Made by a program: the position numbers and the translations under genes. Below, piece by piece: positions 7,146 through 15,239 of a stretch of DNA of 33,244 nt (the first letter of the stretch is position 1; every line of letters begins with the position of its first letter). The DNA is from Candidatus Lustribacter telmatis. Its GTDB lineage: Bacteria > Vulcanimicrobiota > Vulcanimicrobiia > Vulcanimicrobiales > Vulcanimicrobiaceae. The notes under the pieces were generated by a model. It was given only the letters and a program-made list of their open reading frames with translations. It was not told the origin of the DNA and made no database searches. The stretch is from assembly GCA_003164045.1 (NCBI GenBank), contig PLRU01000078.1:354-33597 (forward strand). The letters are read 5' to 3'.

Positions 7146-8240
7146 ATGGCCCAGCCCCAGTCCCGCCTTCAATTCAACCCGCGCTCGAATATGCCGGACG
7201 ACTTCATCTTCGACGCCTGGTACGTCGCTGCGTGGGGCGAGGAAATCACCCGCAAACCGCTGCGCCGGATCTTTCTCGACGAGCCCGTCGTGATGTATCG
7301 CCGGCAGGACGGCGCGGCCGTCGCGATGTCGGACCGCTGCGTCCATCGTGCGTACCCGCTCTCGCGTGGGACCATCGAGGGCGACAGCATCGTCTGCGGC
7401 TATCACGGCTTCAAGTTCGGCAGCGACGGCGGCTGCACGTGGGTTCCGGGCCAGGAAAACGTCCCGAAGAGCGCCCGCGTGAAAACGTACCCGCTCGTCG
7501 AGAGCGGGCCGTACGTGTGGATTTGGATGGGCGATCCGGCGGGCGCCGATGCCTCGCTCATTCCCGACCACCGGACGACGACCGATCCGGCCTGGACCGT
7601 GATCAAGGACATGCGCACGATCAAAGCGCGCCATGCGCTGCTGATCGACAACCTGATGGATCTCTCGCACGAGACGTTCATTCACGCGAGCACGATCGGC
7701 AGCGCCGACGTTGCGGAAACGCCGATCAAAACTGAAGTCGAAGGCAACGTCGTGCGGTGCTTCCGCCACATGGAAGACGTGCCGGCACCGCCGTTCTACC
7801 GCCAAAGCACCGGCATCAAAGCCAACATCGACCGCTGGCAAGACATCGAGTACGATGTGCCGGCGCTCTACACGCTGCACGTTCGCATCGCGCCGGTCGG
7901 CGCCGGCGACGATCAAGCGTTCTTCAGCAAGGTTATCTACGCGTTAACTCCGGAGACGAAACACAGCACGCACGACTTCTGGGTGATCACGCGCAAGTCG
8001 GGCGAGCGGCCCGCGTGGATGATCAAGACGGGCATCGAGGGGCAGAACTCCGTGCTCGCCGAGGATCTCGCGGCGCTCGAAGCGCTTGAGGAAAATCTGC
8101 CGCGCGAAGGCGGCTGGCAAGAGCTCAGCATCAACAACGACCGCGGCGGTTTGCAGTGGCGGCGCGTGTACCGCGATCGCTACAACGCCGAGCGCGCGGT
8201 CCACGAAGAAGCGGTGCTCGAGAAGCTCTCCCCGGCCTAA
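7146..8240 (+). CDS. Rieske [2Fe-2S] oxygenase, VanA-like (vanillate O-demethylase oxygenase type)
   Basis: 364 residues. Rieske cluster ligands C65-x-H67 (CVHRAYPL) and C84-x-x-H87 (CGYHGFKF); mononuclear iron site D172-x2-H175-x4-H180 in NLMDLSHETFIH. The layout and the LMDLSH motif place it with VanA/dicamba-demethylase-like oxygenases that hydroxylate or O-demethylate aromatic substrates using electrons from a separate reductase. No reductase (VanB) is next to it, so the electron donor and the substrate are unknown. The start at 7146 has GAGG 10 bp upstream; an ATG at 7191 (MPDDFIFDAWY) is a shorter alternative closer to the family N-terminus. Confidence 0.88.
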   Translation: MAQPQSRLQFNPRSNMPDDFIFDAWYVAAWGEEITRKPLRRIFLDEPVVMYRRQDGAAVAMSDRCVHRAYPLSRGTIEGDSIVCGYHGFKFGSDGGCTWVPGQENVPKSARVKTYPLVESGPYVWIWMGDPAGADASLIPDHRTTTDPAWTVIKDMRTIKARHALLIDNLMDLSHETFIHASTIGSADVAETPIKTEVEGNVVRCFRHMEDVPAPPFYRQSTGIKANIDRWQDIEYDVPALYTLHVRIAPVGAGDDQAFFSKVIYALTPETKHSTHDFWVITRKSGERPAWMIKTGIEGQNSVLAEDLAALEALEENLPREGGWQELSINNDRGGLQWRRVYRDRYNAERAVHEEAVLEKLSPA

Positions 8241-8252
8241 CGAGGGTGCCCG

Positions 8253-8276
8253 TTCCGGCGCGCGAACGCGTCGGAA
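8253..8276 (+). promoter_or_regulatory. Hairpin abutting the start codon of the phosphoesterase gene
   Basis: Arm TTCCGGCGCG (8253-8262), loop CGAA, arm CGCGTCGGAA (8267-8276). In RNA this is a 10-bp stem with one G-U pair. The A of the ATG at 8276 is the last paired base, and no Shine-Dalgarno sequence lies between the hairpin and the start. It could hinder or gate translation, or shape the 3' end of the upstream message. No U-run follows, so it is not a standard intrinsic terminator. Confidence 0.55.
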
Positions 8277-9628
8277 TGAGGACCCGTCTGTTTCGCCGTT
8301 TCGTTCGCGCGTGCGCGGTGCTGGCCGCGTGTGCGCTGATCGCTGCGCCGGCCGTACCGATTCGGATCGACGCGCAGCCGTCGACCGGGTTGCCGCCGAT
8401 CCGGCACGTGTTCACGATCATCCTCGAGAACCAGTCGTTCGACAGTACGTTCGGTGCCACGATGCCGACGCCGTATCTCGCGCAAGCCGTCGCCGGCCAC
8501 GGCGCGCTGCTGCAGCAGTACTACGGCACGAGCCATTTCAGTTTGGGCAACTATCTCTCGCTGATTAGCGGCCAAGCCGTGACGCGCGCCAATCAAGACG
8601 ACTGCGCGACGAGTAACGAATACAAAGAGCTCTCCACGAATTACGCCGACATCGCCGTCACCGGAATGGCTCCGTATTCGCAAGTCATCGGCGAGGGCTG
8701 CATCTATCCGGCGGCCACAAAAACGATCGCGGATCAGCTCACAGAGCACGGCTTCACATGGCACGGCTATATGGAAGACCTTGGGAACGACAGCACGCGC
8801 GAGATCGCGCCGTGCGGCCAACCCAAAGGCGGCGTCGGTGCGCCCGACAACACGCAATCGGCGCAAGTGCCGCCGGCGTACAACAAGGGCGGTACGATGC
8901 CGGTATCGGATCAATACGCCGCCAAGCACAACCCGTTCGTGTACTTCCATTCCTTGATCGATTCAGGCCGCTGTCACGATAACGTCACCGGTCTCGGAAC
9001 GCCGCAAAACTCACCGCTCGTCAAAGCATTGCAGTCCGTCGCAACGACGCCGAACTACACGTTCATCACGCCGAACCTGTGCGACGACGGCCACGACACG
9101 CCGTGCAAAGCGCCGCGCAGTCCCGTCGGCGTGCACGTGTACGAACCGGAAGATGCATTTCTCAAAACATGGGTGCCGATCATCGTGCGCTCGCCGGCGT
9201 TTCAAAAAGACGGTTTGCTGATCATCACGTTCGATGAATCGAGTCTCACCGGAACGAGCCCCAACGGCGTGTTCGTTGGCTACGACGGCTCGGGTTGCTG
9301 CGGCGAACCGTCGGGTCCGAACACGGTGACGCCCGGCATCCCGCCGCTCAGCGCGCCGCAATATCGCAGCGAAGAATACAAAGACGAAATCATCACGATG
9401 GGCGCCAACGGAATTAGCGGCGGCGGTCGCACGGGCACGGTGCTCGTTTCGCCCTTCATCAAACCCGGCGTCGTAAGCACCACGCCGTACAACCATTACA
9501 GCACGCTGCGCACGATCGAAGACCTCTTCGGCCTCGACCATCTCGGCTACGCCGGCTATCCCGGTACGGCGGACTTTGGACGGGACGTGTTCGGCCGCGT
9601 CGCGGAGCACAACCCCGTTCCGCTATGA
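8276..9628 (+). CDS. Secreted phosphoesterase (PF04185, phospholipase C/acid phosphatase superfamily)
   Basis: 450 residues from ATG 8276. An Arg-rich n-region and a hydrophobic segment (about residues 10-28, ACAVLAACALIAAPAV) form a signal peptide. The N-terminal catalytic motif of the family is HVFTIILENQSFDSTFG; the second metal-binding region is LLIITFDES, followed by YNHYSTLRTIEDLFGL, also typical. The superfamily hydrolyses phosphate esters such as phospholipids or phosphomonoesters outside the cytoplasm; the substrate cannot be told. A GTG at 8246 would add ten residues but has no proper ribosome site. The stop overlaps the next gene (ATGA). Confidence 0.87.
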   Translation: MRTRLFRRFVRACAVLAACALIAAPAVPIRIDAQPSTGLPPIRHVFTIILENQSFDSTFGATMPTPYLAQAVAGHGALLQQYYGTSHFSLGNYLSLISGQAVTRANQDDCATSNEYKELSTNYADIAVTGMAPYSQVIGEGCIYPAATKTIADQLTEHGFTWHGYMEDLGNDSTREIAPCGQPKGGVGAPDNTQSAQVPPAYNKGGTMPVSDQYAAKHNPFVYFHSLIDSGRCHDNVTGLGTPQNSPLVKALQSVATTPNYTFITPNLCDDGHDTPCKAPRSPVGVHVYEPEDAFLKTWVPIIVRSPAFQKDGLLIITFDESSLTGTSPNGVFVGYDGSGCCGEPSGPNTVTPGIPPLSAPQYRSEEYKDEIITMGANGISGGGRTGTVLVSPFIKPGVVSTTPYNHYSTLRTIEDLFGLDHLGYAGYPGTADFGRDVFGRVAEHNPVPL

Positions 9629-10020
9629 TGCACGTCGCGCTCATGCTTGCGCTCGCGTTCGACCTTGCGCCGGGCCTTACGCCCGAACGCCGCGCCCAGG
9701 AGACGGCGTTCATGCGTTCGGTCAAACGCAATCAAACCGCGAACGACATGACGGCCAACGTCCTCGCGCACACCGGCGAGCACGTTGCCTATACGTGCGA
9801 GCTCGAAGAGATCACGCGGCCGGGCGTAGCCGTCGGGCAGTGCGGCCCCGATGAAGAGCCGGTGGACCTCTACCTCAAGTTACCGGCCGGCACGTGGCGC
9901 GTGGGGCAGAAGCTGCGCGTGCTCGGCATCTTGGACGCGCCCGCGTCGTGGTCGGACGTCAGCGGACACACGATCTACTATCCGTTCGTCAAAGTGGTCT
10001 TCGCGGACCGGATTCGCTAG
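9625..10020 (+). CDS. Small secreted protein of unknown function
   Basis: 131 residues with a short hydrophobic N-terminus (MMHVALMLALAFDLAPG) that may be a signal peptide, then a charged body with two cysteines (YTCELEE, GQCGPDEE) about 20 residues apart that could pair outside the cytoplasm. The C-terminal part (WRVGQKLRVLGILDAP...YYPFVKVVFADRIR) looks like a small beta-barrel or OB-like domain, but I do not assign a family. Translationally coupled by ATGA to the phosphoesterase gene and followed 22 bp later by the carbonic anhydrase gene. Confidence 0.6.
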   Translation: MMHVALMLALAFDLAPGLTPERRAQETAFMRSVKRNQTANDMTANVLAHTGEHVAYTCELEEITRPGVAVGQCGPDEEPVDLYLKLPAGTWRVGQKLRVLGILDAPASWSDVSGHTIYYPFVKVVFADRIR

Positions 10021-10042
10021 GGGCGACCGCCAACAAGCGTGC

Positions 10043-10537
10043 ATGCGTTCCGCTATCGATAAGCTGGTCGACAATGCCATCGCGCACGAAACCGACTTCG
10101 AGGGCCCGCGTGCGCTCATTCCCAGTATGCACGTCACGATTTTGACGTGCATGGATTCGCGCATCGACACGTTCCGCATCTTCGGCCTGGATTCGGGCGA
10201 AGCGCACATCCTGCGTAACGCCGGCGGCCTCGTCACGGAAGATGCGCTGCGTTCGCTCGTGCTCTCGCAGCGCTTGCTGCAGACGCGCGAAGTCATTCTG
10301 GTCCATCACACCAATTGTGGTCTGCACGATATGGACGAAGTCGCGCTGCGCGCGAAGATCCAGGCCGAAACGGGCCGGGCGCCCGCGTACGCATTCGGCA
10401 GCTTTCACGATCTCGACCAAGCGGTGCGCGAAGCGATCACGCGCGTGCGCGAACACCCGCTGCTGCCGCACCGCGATCAGGTACGCGGCTTCGTCTACGA
10501 AGTCGAGACCGGCCATCTCCGGGAAGTGTACGTGTAA
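10043..10537 (+). CDS. Beta-class carbonic anhydrase
   Basis: 164 residues, the compact length of mycobacterial Rv1284-type enzymes. Zinc ligands C36 in TCMDSRID (C-x-D-x-R), H89 and C92 in VHHTNCG; D38 and R40 form the catalytic dyad. Catalyses CO2 + water to bicarbonate and a proton in the cytoplasm. Other family landmarks: AHILRNAGGLV and SQRLLQTREVILVHHT. The start is the ATG at 10043; the reading frame is open upstream only as a shadow of the preceding gene. The next gene begins 1 bp after its stop. Supplying bicarbonate to carboxylases is the usual role. Confidence 0.93.
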   Translation: MRSAIDKLVDNAIAHETDFEGPRALIPSMHVTILTCMDSRIDTFRIFGLDSGEAHILRNAGGLVTEDALRSLVLSQRLLQTREVILVHHTNCGLHDMDEVALRAKIQAETGRAPAYAFGSFHDLDQAVREAITRVREHPLLPHRDQVRGFVYEVETGHLREVYV

Positions 10538-10538
10538 G

Positions 10539-11357
10539 ATGAGCGAAGGCTACTCGATTTTCCACGAGACCATGGCCGACATGACGTACCTCGAAGTCGA
10601 GGAAGCCGCGCGCCGCGGGGCCGTCGTACTGTGGGCGCTCGGCGTCATCGAGGAACACGGGCCGCATCTGCCGTTGGCAACCGACGTGTACGTGCCGTCC
10701 GCGACGCTGCGCGAAGCGCGCACGATCCTCGCCGAACGCGGCATCGAGAGCGTCATAGCCCCGCCGTTCTACTGGGGCATCAACGCGGCGACCGCGGCGT
10801 TCGCCGGCTCGTTCATCGTGCGGCCGGAGACGATGATCGAACTGATCAAAGACGTGTTCCGCAGTTTGAACAAGGACGGCTTCAAGACGATCTTCTGCCT
10901 GAGCGGCCACGGGGATGCGGCGCACAATCGCGTGCTCTTCGACGGCGTCAAGGAAGGCAGCAACTTTGGCCCGATCGACGCCTACATGCTCGTGTCGCCG
11001 TCGTTCGCCGAGCGGCTCGAGATCGACCCGGCGGATCCGTATCTCGCGCTAACGAGCCCGCCGCCCAGCACGCCGCAGGCATACGTCGATGTGCATGCGG
11101 GCGACGGCGAAACGTCGATGATCTGGGCGAAGTATCCCGACGTCGTGCGCACCGAGATCGTGCCGACGCTCGCATCGACGAACTACGTCCTCTCGGACCT
11201 CCTGGAATGGCGCATGGGCGGCCAGCACGCGGTGCGCAAAACCCCGGCCGGCTACCTCGGCGACCCCGCCTCAGCAAACCCGCAACGCGGCCACGAAATC
11301 ATCCACACCGAAGCCGAAACAATCGCCGCCGCCGTGGCGGCAAAGCTCGGCCGCTAA
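10539..11357 (+). CDS. Creatininase-family amidohydrolase
   Basis: 272 residues. Metal-site motifs of the creatininase fold are present: E and H in GVIEEHGPHLPLATDV, the SGHGDAAHN loop, and HAGDGETS near the C-terminal half. Members include creatinine amidohydrolase, MftE-type peptidases and the formamide hydrolase ArfB; substrate cannot be assigned here. Mycofactocin partner genes are absent, which argues against an MftE role. Starts at the ATG at 10539 directly after the carbonic anhydrase stop, so probably one transcript. Confidence 0.87.
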   Translation: MSEGYSIFHETMADMTYLEVEEAARRGAVVLWALGVIEEHGPHLPLATDVYVPSATLREARTILAERGIESVIAPPFYWGINAATAAFAGSFIVRPETMIELIKDVFRSLNKDGFKTIFCLSGHGDAAHNRVLFDGVKEGSNFGPIDAYMLVSPSFAERLEIDPADPYLALTSPPPSTPQAYVDVHAGDGETSMIWAKYPDVVRTEIVPTLASTNYVLSDLLEWRMGGQHAVRKTPAGYLGDPASANPQRGHEIIHTEAETIAAAVAAKLGR

Positions 11358-11387
11358 AGGTGGTTTGAAGCAGCACCACCGCCATTT

Positions 11388-11501
11388 GTCATCCAGAGCG
11401 CAGCGCCGAAGGCGCGAAGTCGAAGGACCGCCCTAATCGACGTCACTGAGGGGCTGTCCCTCGACTACGGCTCGCTAGCGCGAGCCTGCGCTCGGCATGA
11501 C
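11388..11501. repeat. REP-like pair of inverted intergenic repeats
   Basis: Arm A at 11388-11428 starts GTCATCCAGAGCGCAG and ends AAGTCGAAGGAC, with an inner small hairpin CGCCGAAGGCG. Arm B at 11456-11501, read on the minus strand, starts GTCATGCCGAGCGCAG and ends GTAGTCGAGGGAC, with an inner hairpin GCTCGC.TAGCG.GCGAGC-like. The two arms are inverted copies about 27 bp apart. It lies between convergent genes (creatininase, phosphatase), the usual site for such elements, and may also act as a two-way transcription stop. GTCATCC(T)GAGCG...GAAGGA(T)C-type repeats are widespread in many bacterial genomes. Confidence 0.7.
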
Positions 11502-11512
11502 TAATAAAATTG

Positions 11513-12145
11513 TTAGAGCGCTTGCGACTCTGTTGCGGCGCGTTGTTCTGCGAGGTGAGCGCTGACGGATTCCTCGACCAGCGTCCACGACTCGCCGTCC
11601 ACATCGACCACGGCGTAGGCGGCGTTTTCGACGCGGATTTTCCAGAAGTCGCTGAGCGGGCGCTGCGCGATATCGAGTAGCGCCGCGCGTACGATCGCGT
11701 CGTGCGTCACGATGAGGGTGGGCACGTCGATGTGCAAAACGGCGCGGAAGCGCTTCCAGCGCGTCATCACGTCGAGCAGCGACTCGCCTTCTTCGAACGA
11801 GACTTCGGCCGGACGTTCGCGCCAGGTCGTGTACCGCGCAGGGTCGTTGGCGGCGATCTCGTCGCGCAGACGGCCTTCCCACGTGCCGTGCGCGATTTCG
11901 ATCAGTGCGTCGTCCGTTTCGAGCGGCAGGTTCAGGCGTTCCGCAACGAAGGTGGCGGTCGTGCGGGTGCGCTGCATGGGGCTTGCGATAATGCGTTCGG
12001 GTGCCGGCGTTGCTTGCGCGAACGCATCGGCAAGCGCGAAGCCTTGTTGGATGCCGCGCGCCGAGAGCGCGGATTCGCGACGGCCCTGATAACGGCCGGC
12101 GAGGTTCCACGTCGTCTCGGCGTGGCGGGCGATGTAGAGCTTCAT
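11513..12145 (-). CDS. Histidine phosphatase (phosphoglycerate mutase superfamily), candidate metal-independent phosphoserine phosphatase
   Basis: 210 residues. The catalytic RHG/RHA motif is IARHAETTWN with nucleophile His8; the second histidine is in LIVTHDAIVRA, and SPMQRTRTTA and E-x-x-x-G-x-W-E-G (IEIAHGTWEGR) complete the site. The family covers mutases, alpha-ribazole phosphatase and general phosphatases. It begins 3 bp after the serA stop on the same strand, so both are cotranscribed. In Hydrogenobacter a dPGM-like enzyme (PspA) performs the phosphoserine phosphatase step, so the same job is a reasonable inference here. A cobalamin role is less likely as no cob genes are nearby. Confidence 0.85.
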   Translation of the reverse strand: MKLYIARHAETTWNLAGRYQGRRESALSARGIQQGFALADAFAQATPAPERIIASPMQRTRTTATFVAERLNLPLETDDALIEIAHGTWEGRLRDEIAANDPARYTTWRERPAEVSFEEGESLLDVMTRWKRFRAVLHIDVPTLIVTHDAIVRAALLDIAQRPLSDFWKIRVENAAYAVVDVDGESWTLVEESVSAHLAEQRAATESQAL

Positions 12146-12148
12146 CGA

Positions 12149-13744
12149 TCAGAGCGAGAGCGAGCGCACCGAGTGGACGCCGGGGATCGAGCGCAGCGCG
12201 GCGACCGTTGCATCGTCGGCGGGACGGTCGATGCCGAGGACCATGATCGCCTCGCCGCCGATGGCGTTGCGCGACACTTGCATCGTCGAGATGTTGACCT
12301 TGGCATCGCCGAGCAGCGTGCCGACGCGGCCGATCATGCCGGGAACGTCGTGATGCTGCGTCACGAGCATCTCGCCGATCGGCGGCGCGTCGATCTCGAA
12401 CCCGCCGGCCTCGACGATGCGCGGCTTGCCGTTGACCGACGTACCGGTAACGGTCATCGAGCCGCCGGTGACGCGCAGCGAACCCGCGTACGGCGACGGT
12501 GCGGCATCCGGCCGCGCTTCGACGCGCACGCCGAGCTCGGCGGCGATGCTCTCGGCGTTCACGATCGATACGCGCCGGTCGGTCGTCGTCTGCAAGAGGC
12601 CGGAGAGGAACGCGCGCACGAACGCCTCAGACGGAATCGTTGCGAGCTCACCTTGCAGTTGCATCGCATACGAGCCGCGCGCATCGCCGCTGGCGAATTG
12701 CGGAAAGAAGCGGCCCATGCGATAGGCGACGTCGAGGAACGGCAGCACGCGCTCCGCTTCCGGACCGTCGGGGACCGGTGCGTTGACGGCGCCCATGCCG
12801 GGCGCACCGAGCAGCACGCGGGTGACGTCTTCGGCGAGTTCGTTTGCGATGCGCGCGAGCGCCTCGGTGGTCGAGCCGCCCAAATGCGGCGTCGAGATCA
12901 CCTTCGGATGTTTGTGCAGTTTCGCGCCGGTGCCGTTCGGCGGCGGCGGTTCGATCGCCACCACGTCGATCGCCGCAGCGGCAAGTGAGCCTTCATCGAG
13001 GGCGGTAAGCAGATCTTCTTCGACGACCACTCCACCGCGCGCGCAATTGATGATGAACGCGTGCTTCTGTAGCATGCGCAGTTTCGCGAGATCGATCAGG
13101 CCGCGCGTCTCGCTGTTGAGCGGCACGTGCAGCGTCACGATGTCGGAGGTGCGCAGCAACGTTTCCAGATCGACCAGCGTCGTGTCGAACGCGTCGGCGC
13201 GCGCGGCGGCAATGTACGGATCGTGCACTTGTACGGTCATGCCGAAGGCGCGTGCGCGCGTTGCAACGTTGCCGCCGACACGCCCCATGCCGACGATGCC
13301 GAGCGTCTTGCCGGCAAGTTCCGTGCCGACCAGTTTCAGGCGATCCCAACGGCCTTCGCGCAACGACTGCACGGCTTGCGGAATGTGGCGCGCAAGCGAG
13401 AGCATCAGGCCGAAGGTTTGCTCGGCAGCCGAGACCGTGTTCGCCGCGGGCGTGTTGAGCACGACGACGCCGGCCGCGGTCGCAGCCGCGACGTCGATCG
13501 AGTCGACGCCCACGCCGGCGCGCGCAACGACGGTCAGGCGCGGGCCTGCGGCGAGCAGGTCGCTATCGACGCGCGTCTCCGAGCGCACGATGAGTCCGTC
13601 GGCGGTGCTGAGCGACGCTTTGAGGTCGTCCCGCGGGCGACCGACCATCGAGTCGACCGTGATGCCGGCTTGACGAAGAATTGCGAGACCTTGCTCGGCG
13701 AACGATTCCGCGACCACGACGCGTTTAGACAGGCTACGATCCAT
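12149..13744 (-). CDS. serA: D-3-phosphoglycerate dehydrogenase, long form with ASB and ACT domains
   Basis: 531 residues from the ATG at 13744 (MDRSLSKRVVVAESFAEQG). First step of serine synthesis, oxidising 3-phosphoglycerate with NAD. Nucleotide loop GIVGMGRVGGNVA; substrate/catalytic residues in NCARGGVVVEEDLL (Arg), the following Glu in the AIDVVAIEP region, and His in STPHLGGSTTEA. The intervening ASB domain and a C-terminal ACT domain (HHDVPGMIGRVGTLLGDAKV) mark the type I, serine-feedback form. A GTG at 13762 is an alternative start. Divergent from the membrane-protein gene at 13767, only 22 bp away. Confidence 0.96.
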   Translation of the reverse strand: MDRSLSKRVVVAESFAEQGLAILRQAGITVDSMVGRPRDDLKASLSTADGLIVRSETRVDSDLLAAGPRLTVVARAGVGVDSIDVAAATAAGVVVLNTPAANTVSAAEQTFGLMLSLARHIPQAVQSLREGRWDRLKLVGTELAGKTLGIVGMGRVGGNVATRARAFGMTVQVHDPYIAAARADAFDTTLVDLETLLRTSDIVTLHVPLNSETRGLIDLAKLRMLQKHAFIINCARGGVVVEEDLLTALDEGSLAAAAIDVVAIEPPPPNGTGAKLHKHPKVISTPHLGGSTTEALARIANELAEDVTRVLLGAPGMGAVNAPVPDGPEAERVLPFLDVAYRMGRFFPQFASGDARGSYAMQLQGELATIPSEAFVRAFLSGLLQTTTDRRVSIVNAESIAAELGVRVEARPDAAPSPYAGSLRVTGGSMTVTGTSVNGKPRIVEAGGFEIDAPPIGEMLVTQHHDVPGMIGRVGTLLGDAKVNISTMQVSRNAIGGEAIMVLGIDRPADDATVAALRSIPGVHSVRSLSL

Positions 13745-13766
13745 CGTCGAGCGTAGTTTCACGCTC

Positions 13767-15239
13767 TTGAGTCCTCGCCTGCGTTCGACGACTGCGATTA
13801 TCGTTGCGTTTGTGGTGCCGCTGGGCGTGTACCTCGCATCGCTCCGCGGCGACGTGTCATTTTGGGATACGGCCGACCTCCAGACGGTGCCGTATATTCT
13901 GGGCATCCCGTACCCGACCGGCTTCCCCGGCTACGTGCTGCTGGGCTGGCTTTGGAGCCACGGGTTCGCCATCGGCAGCGTTGCTTGGCGGCTCAACGTG
14001 CTCGCCGCCGTGGCCTCGGCGGGCACCGCCGCGGCCGTTGCTGCCCTGCTGATCTCGCTGGGCACGGCAACTGCGATCGGCTTCGCCGCGGCGCTTGCGT
14101 ACGCGCTCGCCGGCGTTCCGTGGATGCATGCGACCTATGTCGATGCGCACCCGATCGCGTTTTGCGCGGTCGCATGGGCTGCAGTCTACGCCGTGCGCTG
14201 GTCGCGCAACATGCTGTGGTTCGATGCCGTTGCGTGCGTCGTTGCGGCCGCACTAGCGCTGGCCTGCGACAACAGCACCGTGCTTGCGTTACCCGGCATC
14301 GCGGTGGTGGTGCTTGCGCGCCGTCCGCCGCTGCTGCGTTCGGCGCTGTTGGCGGCATGCGCCGCCGTCGCCGTCCTCGCCGTGTATGCGTATCTTCCGC
14401 TGCGCAGTGCCGCCGTGACGGCGGCGCGCATCGATCCGACGCTCGCGCTCGGCGTGCTTCCCGGGCGCCCTTTTTGGGACGACGGTCATCCGGCCACATG
14501 GGCGGGTTTCGTGCGCGTCGTGACGGGCAGCGACTTCTCGCCGCATCAAGCCGTCGCCGGCATGTTCTCCTCGCACGCGATCCACGAGGTGGTCGAAGCA
14601 TTCGGGCCGCTCGCCGCGCACGACCTCGGCGGGTTCTTTCCGTGGCTTGCGCTCTTCGGCGGCGTGCTGTTGTGGTGGCGCATGCCGCTCGTGCTCGCCG
14701 GCCTTTTGCTGCTCGGTCTGGTACCGGTGCTCTTCGCGGGCGCCTATCCGGTGGAATCCGAAGCGACGCGTTACTATTTGCCGGGCTACTTCGCAATCGT
14801 GCTCGGCGCGGGATACGGGGTTGCGGTGCTCGATGCGGGCATGGCCGGCGCGCAGCGCTACGCGGCGCTCGCCGTGGTGGGCGTGGCCTGGGCCGCGTTG
14901 CTCGGCGAAGATTTTTCGAACAGCGCGCCGCTCTTCGCGCAGCCGGCGAATACCGACGGGCGCGAGTGGATCCGGCGCGTCGTATCATCGACACCCGCGC
15001 ACGCGATCGTGGTCGCGCCGTGGAATTACGCTACGACGCTTGCCTACGGAGCGTACGTGCTGCACGATTTGGGCGATCGCATCGTGCTCACGGGCAACGC
15101 CCATCAATACGAACGCGCCTACCGCCGGTGGATGCCGCAGCATCCGATCGTCATCGTCTCCGACGATCCCGAAACGTTCAAGGGTTTTCACGTTCACCAA
15201 ATCGATGATGGATCACCGCACCTTTATGCGCTTCGTTGA
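13767..15239 (+). CDS. DUF2723-family polytopic membrane protein, GT-C glycosyltransferase-like
   Basis: 490 residues with about ten to twelve hydrophobic segments. The conserved N-terminal loop FWDTADLQTVPYILGIPYPT followed by GFPGYVLLG is the DUF2723 signature (D.AE/D...LGI.HPPGYP), a relative of TMEM260-type protein O-mannosyltransferases; the acidic pair in the first loop would be catalytic. The C-terminal region is a soluble domain (about residues 400-490). The start is uncertain: TTG at 13767 is the first available, with GTG at 13812 or 13815 as shorter options. It probably transfers a lipid-linked sugar at the membrane; acceptor unknown. Confidence 0.75.
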   Translation: MSPRLRSTTAIIVAFVVPLGVYLASLRGDVSFWDTADLQTVPYILGIPYPTGFPGYVLLGWLWSHGFAIGSVAWRLNVLAAVASAGTAAAVAALLISLGTATAIGFAAALAYALAGVPWMHATYVDAHPIAFCAVAWAAVYAVRWSRNMLWFDAVACVVAAALALACDNSTVLALPGIAVVVLARRPPLLRSALLAACAAVAVLAVYAYLPLRSAAVTAARIDPTLALGVLPGRPFWDDGHPATWAGFVRVVTGSDFSPHQAVAGMFSSHAIHEVVEAFGPLAAHDLGGFFPWLALFGGVLLWWRMPLVLAGLLLLGLVPVLFAGAYPVESEATRYYLPGYFAIVLGAGYGVAVLDAGMAGAQRYAALAVVGVAWAALLGEDFSNSAPLFAQPANTDGREWIRRVVSSTPAHAIVVAPWNYATTLAYGAYVLHDLGDRIVLTGNAHQYERAYRRWMPQHPIVIVSDDPETFKGFHVHQIDDGSPHLYALR

